Shown here: positions 24,387 through 30,076 of the stretch, piece after piece
Layout of the letters: each line of letters starts with the position of its first letter
How positions within the stretch are numbered: position 1 is the first letter of the stretch
Assembly (NCBI RefSeq): GCF_022095675.1
Contig: NZ_JAHYSG010000137.1
Coordinates: 1-30,076 of the forward strand
DNA: 30,076 nucleotides
Source: Dactylosporangium sp. AC04546
GTDB taxonomy: Bacteria > Actinomycetota > Actinomycetes > Mycobacteriales > Micromonosporaceae
Direction: 5' to 3'
The notes under the pieces: model-generated
Database searches by the model: none
Seen by the model: the letters and a program-made list of their open reading frames with translations, nothing else
Told to the model about the DNA's origin: nothing
Program-made: the position numbers and the translations under genes

Positions 24387-25030
24387 CGAGCCGCTCCGGC
24401 GGCCAGGCCCGCGACGGTCCGGGCGAACCGGCCGTGCGGGCTGGCGGCAGCGACGGCCACCGCGTCGGCCACGGTGTCCACGTCGCGCAGCGTCGCGGTC
24501 ATCGCCACCGACAGGCCGTGCCCGCGCAGCGCGGCGACCGTGTCAGCGGCGGTACGCGCCGTCGACATCGGCACGCCGGCGACGGCGGTGCCGGCGCACG
24601 GGTCGCGCAGGCCGAGCAGCCACCACCCGCCGTCGGCGGCCGGCCCGAGGACCGCGTCCGCGCCGCCCAGGCGCTCGGCGGCGTGGCCGAGGTGGGCCGG
24701 TGTCAGCTGCGGGGTGTCCATGCCGACGAGCAAGGACGCGACGCCGGGCAACGCGGTGTCGCGGTACGCGGCCGCGATCCGCTCGTCGAGCGGCCCGCCG
24801 CGCTGGCCGGTCAGGCACCAGCCGGGTGGTGGCGCGCCGAGCTCGTCGTCGACCACGAGCGTGCGGGCTACCGCGGCGGTCGCGGTCAGCGCGTCGATGG
24901 TGTCGGCGAGCGCGGCGGCCGCGACCACGGCGGCCTGCTCGTACGTCCACGGTGGACAGAGCCGGGTCTTGACCCGGCCCGGCACCGGTGCCTTGGCGAG
25001 GAGCAACAACTGCACCGGCGGCGGGGTCAC
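24383..25030 (-). CDS. DUF2064/TIGR04282-type nucleotidyl- or glycosyltransferase-like protein
   Basis: 215 residues with a GT-A-like fold related to CofC nucleotidyltransferases. The defining start is LLLAKAPVPGRVKTRL (8-24), then VGMDTPQLTPAHL with the metal-binding Asp, and LGPAADGGWWLLGLRDP, all typical of TIGR04282 (called rSAM/selenodomain-associated transferase 1 and, more recently, linked to arsenosugar biosynthesis). It is usually found beside a GT2 enzyme, as here. Its reaction in this setting is not established; it may activate or transfer a sugar. GTG at 25030 overlaps the GT2 stop as GTGA, and its stop overlaps the methyltransferase start, so it is coupled on both sides. Confidence 0.9.
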   Translation of the reverse strand: MTPPPVQLLLLAKAPVPGRVKTRLCPPWTYEQAAVVAAAALADTIDALTATAAVARTLVVDDELGAPPPGWCLTGQRGGPLDERIAAAYRDTALPGVASLLVGMDTPQLTPAHLGHAAERLGGADAVLGPAADGGWWLLGLRDPCAGTAVAGVPMSTARTAADTVAALRGHGLSVAMTATLRDVDTVADAVAVAAASPHGRFARTVAGLAAGAAR

Positions 25031-25680
25031 CGGGCCAGCACCCGGCTCATGTCGCGCACCGCGCGCAGCGTGCCGGCGACGGTCCCGGTCACCTTCGACC
25101 GGCCACCGGCGGCGCGCGGGGCATAGTCGACGTCGACCTCGCCGACGCGCCAGCCCGCAGCGGCGGCCCGGACCACCATTTCGAGGGGATAGCCGAAGCC
25201 CCGGTCGGTCAGGCCGAGGGCGAGCAGTGCCGCGCGGCGCGCCGCCCGCATCGGCCCGAGGTCATGGACCGGCACGCCGGCCGCGCGGCGCAGCCGCCAG
25301 GCCACGACGGCGTTGCCGGCCCGCCCGTGCAGTGGCCAGGCGCCGGGCGCCGTCGGCCGGCGCCGCCCGAGGAACAGATCAGCCTCGCCCGCGGCGACGG
25401 GATCCGCGACCCGCGGCAGCTGGCGCGGGTCGAACGAGCCGTCGGCGTCCATGAAGCACACGACCTCAGCGGTCGCCGCGCTCAGGCCGGCGTGCGCCGC
25501 GGCGCCGAACCCCCGCGGCGCCGCGGTGACGACCGTCGCGCCGTGCGCCGCCGCGATCGCGGCGGAGCCGTCGGACGAGCCGTTGTCGGCGACGATCGGG
25601 TGGTAGCCGGCGGGCATCCGGGACAGCACCCAGGGCAGCGCGGCGGCCTCGTTGAGGCAGGGCAGAACGACATCAGGCAC
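25027..25680 (-). CDS. GT2-family glycosyltransferase (dolichol-phosphate-sugar synthase-like)
   Basis: 217 residues, a cytosolic GT-A domain. It starts VVLPCLNEAAALPWVL, then IVADNGSSDGS (about 29-39), and FMDADGSFDPRQL with the DAD metal motif. GPMRAARRAALLALG and EMVVRAAAAGWRVGEVDVDY follow as in polyprenyl-phosphate glycosyltransferases, and AGGRSKVTGT is the conserved RxSK segment. There are no membrane helices. It likely makes a polyprenyl-phosphate sugar, which would feed the GT87-like enzyme at the end of the operon. GTG at 25680 is the first gene; no ribosome site is visible, and TAGCGT ends seven bases upstream, so the transcript may be leaderless. It is divergent from an SDR epimerase over a shared direct-repeat region. 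Confidence 0.9.
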   Translation of the reverse strand: MPDVVLPCLNEAAALPWVLSRMPAGYHPIVADNGSSDGSAAIAAAHGATVVTAAPRGFGAAAHAGLSAATAEVVCFMDADGSFDPRQLPRVADPVAAGEADLFLGRRRPTAPGAWPLHGRAGNAVVAWRLRRAAGVPVHDLGPMRAARRAALLALGLTDRGFGYPLEMVVRAAAAGWRVGEVDVDYAPRAAGGRSKVTGTVAGTLRAVRDMSRVLAR

Positions 25681-25716
25681 GAATCGGACGCTACGCGTGA
25701 TCTTGAAGGAAAGATC

Positions 25717-25752
25717 TTACGAGCCGCGAACCAACCATTACGAACCGCGAAC
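25717..25752. repeat. 15-base direct repeat with 21-base period in a divergent promoter
   Basis: TTACGAGCCGCGAAC (25717-25731) and TTACGAACCGCGAAC (25738-25752) differ at one base and start 21 bases apart, two helical turns. They lie midway between the GT2 gene and the epimerase gene. Such phasing suits two protein dimers or tandem monomers on one face of the DNA. The sites lie 37 to 72 bases upstream of the GT2 start. Confidence 0.6.
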
Positions 25753-25781
25753 ACGGTCGATCCGTGCCTGCGGCCGGCCCC

Positions 25782-25787
25782 TACGTT
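25782..25787 (+). promoter_or_regulatory. Probable -10 element for leaderless epimerase transcript
   Basis: TACGTT ends six bases before the ATG at 25794, and no ribosome site is present. The -35 region 17 bases upstream (GATCCG) is poor, which would suit an activator bound at the direct repeats just upstream. Confidence 0.45.
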
Positions 25788-25793
25788 CAGCGC

Positions 25794-26870
25794 ATGCGAA
25801 TCCTCGTCACCGGCGGCGCCGGCTTCATCGGCACGCACGTCGTCACCGCGCTGCGGGCCGCCGGCCACGACGCCGTCGCGTTCGACAGCCTGCATCCCGC
25901 CGCCCATGGGGGCGGCGACCCGGTCCCGGGCGACGTCCTGCGGGCCGACGTGCGCGACGCCGCCGCGGTGGCGGACGCCCTCGCCGGCGTCGACGTCGTC
26001 GTGCACCAGGCCGCCATGGTCGGCATGGGGGTCGACCTCGCCGACCTGCCCGACTACGTCGGCTGCAACGACCTCGGCACCGCGGTCCTGCTCGCCGGCA
26101 TGGCCCGCGCGGGCGTGCGCCGCCTGGTGCTCGCCAGCTCGATGGTCGTCTACGGCGAGGGTTCGTACTCCTGCCCGCGGCACGGATCGGTCCAGCCTGC
26201 CCCGCGCCGCCGCGCCGAGCTTGCCGCCGGCCGGTTCGACCCGCCGTGTCCTGCCTGCGGCACCCCACTCGTGCCCGGCGAGGTCGGCGAGGACGCGCCG
26301 CTGCGACCGCGCAGCGTGTACGCCGCCACCAAGACCGCGCAGGAACACCTCGCCGCTGCCTGGGCGGCCGCCTGTGACGGGGCCGTCATCGCCCTGCGGT
26401 ACCACAACGTCTACGGCCCCGGCATGCCCCGCGACACGCCGTACAGCGGTGTCGCGGCGATCTTCCGCTCAGCGCTGGAGGCCGGCCGGCCGGCCCGCGT
26501 CTTCGAGGACGGCGCCCAGCGGCGCGACTTCGTCCACGTCGACGACGTCGCCCACGCCAACGTCCTCGCCGCTGACGCCACCGAAACGACCGGCTTCCGG
26601 CCGTACAACATCGCCTCCGGCCATCCGACCACCATCGCCGCCATGGCCGTCACCCTTGCCGACGCGATGGCCGGCCCGGCGCCGGTCGTCACCGGCGAGC
26701 ACCGGCCCGGCGACGTCCGCCACATCGTCGCCTCCGCCGCCCTCGCCCGCCGCGACCTCGGCTTCACCGCCCGGGTCGGCCCGACCGAGGGCCTGCGGGC
26801 TTTCGCGACCGCCTCGCTGCGGCCCCCAGCGTCGGTGACGATCGCCCGCGGCGGCCCGGGGCGGCGCTGA
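25794..26870 (+). CDS. NAD-dependent sugar epimerase/dehydratase (extended SDR) with Cys/His insert
   Basis: 358 residues. The Rossmann motif TGGAGFIGTH is at 6-15, the catalytic Tyr176 and Lys180 are in YAATK, and the Ser of the triad is in LASSMVVYG. RYHNVYGPGMPRDTPYSGV and RDFVHVDDVAHANV are typical of nucleotide-sugar epimerases. Between the active-site strand and the YxxxK helix there is an insert with SCPRHG (Cys127, His130) and PPCPACG (Cys152, Cys155), a likely zinc ribbon not found in GalE-type enzymes. Similar inserts occur in some actinobacterial SDRs. The start at 25794 fits a leaderless transcript. It is divergent from the six-gene operon with shared regulatory DNA, so it likely makes the sugar nucleotide for that pathway; the sugar is unknown. 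Confidence 0.92.
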   Translation: MRILVTGGAGFIGTHVVTALRAAGHDAVAFDSLHPAAHGGGDPVPGDVLRADVRDAAAVADALAGVDVVVHQAAMVGMGVDLADLPDYVGCNDLGTAVLLAGMARAGVRRLVLASSMVVYGEGSYSCPRHGSVQPAPRRRAELAAGRFDPPCPACGTPLVPGEVGEDAPLRPRSVYAATKTAQEHLAAAWAAACDGAVIALRYHNVYGPGMPRDTPYSGVAAIFRSALEAGRPARVFEDGAQRRDFVHVDDVAHANVLAADATETTGFRPYNIASGHPTTIAAMAVTLADAMAGPAPVVTGEHRPGDVRHIVASAALARRDLGFTARVGPTEGLRAFATASLRPPASVTIARGGPGRR

Positions 26871-26879
26871 CTCACGGTC

Positions 26880-26897
26880 GCAGCCGCCCCTGGGGCT
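26880..26897. terminator. Weak hairpin between convergent epimerase and DUF899 genes
   Basis: CAGCC and GGCTG enclose an 8-base GC-rich loop in the 34-base gap between the two stops. The stem is short, so termination here is uncertain. Confidence 0.3.
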
Positions 26898-26904
26898 GAC
26901 CCCA

Positions 26905-27600
26905 TTACGCGGTCTTGCTGTACGCGTCGTGGTAGTTCCACCACCGGTACGGCGGGGTCTGCGGATAGCCCGCCGGCGAATCCTCCCACTCCTCCTGGCG
27001 GCCGAGCGCCGTGATATCCAGGTAGCTCCAGGTGCTTCCCATCGCCTCGTCGCCGCGGCTGTCGACGAAATAGTTGCGGTAGATCCGCTCACCTTCTCGG
27101 ATGAAGGCGTTGGTGCCGTGCCACTCGTCGACGCCGAAGTCTTTGTCGAAGTCGTCGGTGATGGTGTACCACGGGATCAGCCCCCAGCCCATGCGCTCCT
27201 GCAGCCCCTGGATCTCGGCCTGGGGGGCGCGCGAAACGAACGAGAGCGTCGTGTCCCGCGCGTTCAGGTGGGCCGGGTGCGCGACCTGGTCGGCGACGAA
27301 TGAGCAGCCCACGCAGGCACGCTCCGGGTACGATCCGCCTGCCTCCGGGTACGTGGTGACGTCCGGCGCGTAGAAGGCGCGGTAGACGATCAGCTGGCGG
27401 CGACCCTCGAACAGGTCGAGAAGGCTCACCGGTCCCTGCGGGCCGTCGAAGCGGTACTCCTTCTCCACCGCCATCCACGGCATCCGGCGGCGCCTGGCAG
27501 CCAGCGCATCGCGGGCGCGGGTCAGCTTCTTCTCCTCAACCAGCAGCTCCTCGCGGGCGGCATCCCATTCCTGCGAGGACACGATCGGCGGAGTCTTCAC
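26905..27600 (-). CDS. DUF899 thioredoxin-like protein
   Basis: 231 residues, full length for DUF899, a thioredoxin-fold family of unknown function common in actinomycetes. Visible landmarks: EELLVEEKKLTRARDALAARRR near the N-terminus, then MPWMAVEKEYRFDGPQGPVSLLDLF, and CVGCSF with Cys96 and Cys99 in the redox position. RAPQAEIQGLQERMGWGLIPWY and VFHTYS-like positions follow; near the end WSYLDITALGRQEEWEDSPAGYPQ and WWNYHDAY are typical. GTG at 27600 has GGGAGG nine bases upstream. It converges on the epimerase gene. A role in peroxide or thiol redox is plausible by fold but not shown. Confidence 0.9.
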   Translation of the reverse strand: MKTPPIVSSQEWDAAREELLVEEKKLTRARDALAARRRRMPWMAVEKEYRFDGPQGPVSLLDLFEGRRQLIVYRAFYAPDVTTYPEAGGSYPERACVGCSFVADQVAHPAHLNARDTTLSFVSRAPQAEIQGLQERMGWGLIPWYTITDDFDKDFGVDEWHGTNAFIREGERIYRNYFVDSRGDEAMGSTWSYLDITALGRQEEWEDSPAGYPQTPPYRWWNYHDAYSKTA

Positions 27601-27696
27601 GTGGCCTGGCCTCCCTCACGTACTCGCCGGGCACCATAACCACGCTCGCTCGACAGCCGGGAACCGGCCACATGCTGGCCGGGTGACCAAGAGCGT

Positions 27697-27724
27697 GTCC
27701 CGGACCTCGGGTGAGGTCCGGGAC
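27697..27724 (-). terminator. Terminator hairpin after the two-helix membrane protein gene
   Basis: Perfect 12-bp stem, GTCCCGGACCTC with GAGGTCCGGGAC, and a 4-base loop (GGGT, plus strand). It lies 34 bases beyond the stop at 27758. No T-run follows. It also separates this gene from the DUF899 gene. Confidence 0.75.
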
Positions 27725-27757
27725 CGGGTGGCCGGGATCGGGTGGTAGGGGGTCGGG

Positions 27758-28396
27758 TCAGGCGTTGATGAGTTCCTTCGCTGCCGGTTCGGGGACGGCG
27801 AACCCTGCGGTGGCGGGGGTGCGGATCGCGTGGATGAGGCCGGCGGCGCCGAGGAGGAAGAGCAGGCCGGCGGCGAGGTAGGCGACGAGTGCGGCCTGGC
27901 CGGCCTTGGCGCCGAACTCGCTGAAGCCGTACGAGGTGAGCAGCATGCCGCGCAGGCTCTCGCCCTTGAAGACGGTCTCGCGCTGGCCGTTGACGTCGGT
28001 GAGCTGCTTTTGCAGGTCAGCGGCGGCGGGGTCGTCCTTGGGCAGCGCGGCGATCTTCGCCTTCAGTTCGGTCTGCACGTCACCCAGCTGCGAGTAGGTC
28101 TTGCCACCGGCGATCGACTGCAGGTGCAGGCCGATGAACTCGTTGGCGTAGCACTCGGCCTGCTTGCCGGTGGTGAGTTGCTGGCCGGCGTTCTGGACGA
28201 GGCAGGCGGACTTGCGTTCTTCGGCGGTGAGGGTGTCGGCGGTCTTGAAGGTGATCTGCTGCTGGCTGAGCTGGGTTTTGACGTAGTCGTTGGCGAAGTT
28301 GGCGTTGCTGGTCAGGACGAGGCCGGCGACCAGCAGCAGCCCGGCCAGGACGACGAGGCCGAAACCGACGATGAGGTCGAGCGTCTTGCGCTTCAT
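27758..28396 (-). CDS. Two-helix membrane protein with large extracytoplasmic domain
   Basis: 212 residues from the ATG at 28396, with GGAGGG six bases upstream. Helix one is LDLIVGFGLVVLAGLLLVAGLVL (about 6-28) and helix two ALVAYLAAGLLFLLGAAGLIHAI (about 170-192). Between them are about 140 polar residues, helical in pattern, with LSQQQITFKTADTLTAEER, two Cys residues (SACLVQNAG and AECYANEF) that could form a disulfide, and a segment KIAALPKDDPAAADLQKQL with coiled-coil character. Both termini would be cytoplasmic. I recognise no characterised family; similar actinobacterial proteins are labelled hypothetical. It follows the WD40 gene on the same strand after 194 bases that hold repeats and a hairpin, so it likely has its own promoter. 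Confidence 0.82.
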   Translation of the reverse strand: MKRKTLDLIVGFGLVVLAGLLLVAGLVLTSNANFANDYVKTQLSQQQITFKTADTLTAEERKSACLVQNAGQQLTTGKQAECYANEFIGLHLQSIAGGKTYSQLGDVQTELKAKIAALPKDDPAAADLQKQLTDVNGQRETVFKGESLRGMLLTSYGFSEFGAKAGQAALVAYLAAGLLFLLGAAGLIHAIRTPATAGFAVPEPAAKELINA

Positions 28397-28413
28397 GGGT
28401 GCCCTCCGGGGCT

Positions 28414-28550
28414 CTGTGGTCCGCCGCTTGTCTTTGGTGACCACAGCGTCCCGCGGAAGGGCGTCCACCAGGCAGAGCACAACCACCCGACTCGATCGGG
28501 ACCTCCGGCCCGGACCTGCCCGGGACCTCCGGCACCCACCGTCGCGACGG
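28414..28550 (-). promoter_or_regulatory. Repeat-rich upstream region of the two-helix membrane gene
   Basis: In 154 bases there are three elements: a perfect hairpin CTGTGGTC/GACCACAG (28414-28446, 17-base loop) just above the ribosome site, a 13-base exact direct repeat CGGGACCTCCGGC (28497-28509 and 28521-28533, period 24), and a 12-base palindrome CCGTCGCGACGG (28539-28550). No gene is seen here. Confidence 0.4.
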
Positions 28551-28590
28551 CGTCAGCCACCCGCCGCCGCTTCACCAGTCGAGAATGGGG

Positions 28591-30076
28591 TCAGCGGGAG
28601 ACGTACCACGTTCGCACAGTTTTGTCCGTACCTGTGGCGAGCAGCAGTCGCCCGTCCGGGCTGAACACCAGGTCGGTGTAGGTCCCGGAAGGGCCGGACA
28701 ACTCCATCAGGCCTTGACCGCTCGCGGCGTCGAACAGCGCCGGTACGCCATCCTTGTCCACGGCGGCGATGAGCTTGCCGTCCGGGCCGAACACCACGTC
28801 GCCCTGGATCGGCACGGTCAGCGCCGCGCGCATCTTCCGGGTCGCCAGGTCGTAGAGCTGGACCGTCCCCGCGGAGTTGGTGGCGTAGGTCTTGGAATCG
28901 GGGCTGAAGCCTGCGAAGGTTCCGGCATTGCCGACCGACGTCAGCAGCCTGCCGTCGGGCACGCCGCGGAGTTCGAAGCCGCCCTCGCTGCTGGGCCTGC
29001 GATTGGCGACGGTCGAGCCGTCGGCACTGATCCACACCGGGAACCAGGCGTTGTCGAGCGTCGCGACGGCCTTGCGGGCGGGCACGTCCCAGATCTTCAC
29101 CACGCCACCGGCCGCAGCGGAGACGAGCACCTTCCCGTCGCCGCTGAACGCCATGCTCTGGATCCCGTCGCTGCGGTTGGCCAGGGTTGCCAGCAGCGTC
29201 CCGTTCGTCGCGTCCCAGATGCGGACCGGCGCGTCGAAGGGATCACCGGAAGCGAGCGTACTGGCGGTGGCGACGGTCTTGCCGTCGGGACTGAACGCCA
29301 CGTACGCGCTGCCCTCGTGGCCCGCAAGCGAGGCCAGCACCTTTCCGGTGGCGGTGTCGCGCAGCTCGACGGTGACGCCCCCGCCGCTGAGGACACCCAT
29401 CGGTGTCCCGCCGGCGGTGGCGACCTCACGCTTACCCGTGAACGTGGCGCTGGCGACGATCGTCCCGTCCGGGCTGAAGGTCGCGCCGGAGTCGGTCTCG
29501 AAGGTGACGGTGGAGGCTCCGGTCGCCGCGTTCCAGATCACCGCGGTCTGCGCCGCGGCGGGGTTGGCCGGCTTGTCGATCGTGGCCACCCACCTGCCGT
29601 CCGGGCTCAGGTGGGCCGACTCGATGTCGTGGTCGTGGCCCAGCGTGCGGGAGCTGAGCGCCCCTCCGAACGCCGGCGGGCCGCTGCTGGATGAGTTGCT
29701 CTGGTCATGGTCGGTGAGGGTCGGGATGACACCGATCGCGGTCGCTACGACGCCCACGATCCCGATTGCCGCGATGACCAGCGTCCGCGTTCGCCGCCGT
29801 CGTGTTGGCGGCTTCGCCTCGGCCGCGCGCTGCTCCGCCGTGTTCAGCATCGATCGCGCATCAGGCTGCGGCATGACAGCTCGTCGCGTCGGTGCAGCGG
29901 CCGGCGCGGGTCCGGCGGCGGCCGGCGCGGGTTCTGCCCGGGCTGGCGATGCGGTCTCGTCTGGCCGTGGTGCCGGGGCCGTGTCGGGGGCTGGATGTTC
30001 CGGCGGGTCGACGGGGATGGTGGTGGTGTCGGGTGTCGTTGCCGGCTCGGTGGCGGGTGGTTGGTGTGGGTGGCCG
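28591..30076 (-). CDS. Membrane-anchored WD40 beta-propeller protein (5' end outside window)
   Basis: From an ATG at 29874 the frame gives 427 residues: a basic stretch (PPTRRRRTRT), one membrane helix (LVIAAIGIVGVVATAIGVI), a Ser-rich linker, then about seven WD40-like blades with FSPDG turns (GATFSPDGT, YVAFSPDGKTVATAS, MAFSGDGKVLVSAA, FAGFSPDSKTYATN, LVFSPDGRLLLATG) and WD-type ends (VRIWDATNG, VKIWDVPARK). Upstream of that ATG the same frame stays open for 67 more codons to the edge, encoding a Pro/Ala/Thr-rich linker without any start codon, and the ATG lacks a ribosome site. So the protein is probably longer; in actinomycetes Ser/Thr kinases with a Pro-rich linker, one helix and an outer propeller have this layout, but no kinase sequence is visible here. 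Confidence 0.85.
   Translation of the reverse strand, partial: GHPHQPPATEPATTPDTTTIPVDPPEHPAPDTAPAPRPDETASPARAEPAPAAAGPAPAAAPTRRAVMPQPDARSMLNTAEQRAAEAKPPTRRRRTRTLVIAAIGIVGVVATAIGVIPTLTDHDQSNSSSSGPPAFGGALSSRTLGHDHDIESAHLSPDGRWVATIDKPANPAAAQTAVIWNAATGASTVTFETDSGATFSPDGTIVASATFTGKREVATAGGTPMGVLSGGGVTVELRDTATGKVLASLAGHEGSAYVAFSPDGKTVATASTLASGDPFDAPVRIWDATNGTLLATLANRSDGIQSMAFSGDGKVLVSAAAGGVVKIWDVPARKAVATLDNAWFPVWISADGSTVANRRPSSEGGFELRGVPDGRLLTSVGNAGTFAGFSPDSKTYATNSAGTVQLYDLATRKMRAALTVPIQGDVVFGPDGKLIAAVDKDGVPALFDAASGQGLMELSGPSGTYTDLVFSPDGRLLLATGTDKTVRTWYVSR

Noticed and set aside
27830..28681. Leu/Gly/Glu-rich plus-strand frame opposite the two-helix membrane protein
   Set aside because: Looks protein-like at first, but it is the complement of the helices; the minus gene has the ribosome site and terminator.

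Overview
The window is very GC-rich, densely packed and GTG-start-rich, with several apparently leaderless genes, a SigJ/ECF41-type sigma factor and long spurious open frames opposite real genes. This fits a high-GC actinomycete; the murJ N-terminus and a small winged-helix remnant look like Micromonosporaceae, but I cannot place it below order level. I see no tRNA, rRNA, IS element, integrase or CRISPR array. Two broken regulator genes and solitary accessory genes suggest a gradually reshuffled region, not a recent island.

Bases 1-4300 (mostly minus): murJ (lipid II flippase) runs off the left edge. Behind it lie a small thioredoxin-fold protein, a tiny membrane ORF, a CorA-type Mg/Co channel, a 45-residue membrane peptide and a frameshifted winged-helix remnant. 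Bases 4428-8450: an ABC importer of the NitT/TauT type (ATPase with C-terminal AAA-associated domain, plus two permease domains fused in one chain, no binding protein nearby) stands divergent to an ArsR-family repressor. Between them are a 9-6-9 palindrome, a probable leaderless arsR promoter and a long, strongly structured leader with a possible 18-codon leader peptide.

Bases 8680-17297: a RibD/DHFR-like reductase, an MFS transporter overlapping it tail to tail, a secreted NHL-type beta-propeller, a strong two-way terminator, a solitary transketolase, a NarL/LuxR response-regulator stump, an FAD-linked (BBE-type) oxidoreductase, a perfect 10-6-10 palindrome, and a divergent multi-pass membrane protein. 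Bases 17428-20890: a GT87-type mannosyltransferase, then an NAD(P)/FAD oxidoreductase and ECF41 sigma factor operon with a candidate ECF41 promoter in front.

Bases 20903-26870: the most coherent block. Six minus-strand genes, nearly all joined by 4-base start/stop overlaps, encode a GT2 glycosyltransferase, a DUF2064/TIGR04282 nucleotidyl- or glycosyltransferase-like protein, a SAM methyltransferase, a membrane-anchored molybdopterin oxidoreductase, a small membrane protein and a polytopic GT87-like glycosyltransferase, ending in a hairpin at the stop codon. Divergent from them is an SDR epimerase with a Cys/His insert. The shared promoter region holds a 15-base direct repeat with a 21-base period. 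Together this looks like a membrane-linked glycoconjugate pathway with a redox step; the product is unknown. Bases 26905-30076: a DUF899 thioredoxin-like protein, a two-helix membrane protein with a 12-bp-stem terminator, and a membrane-anchored WD40 protein whose frame stays open to the right edge.
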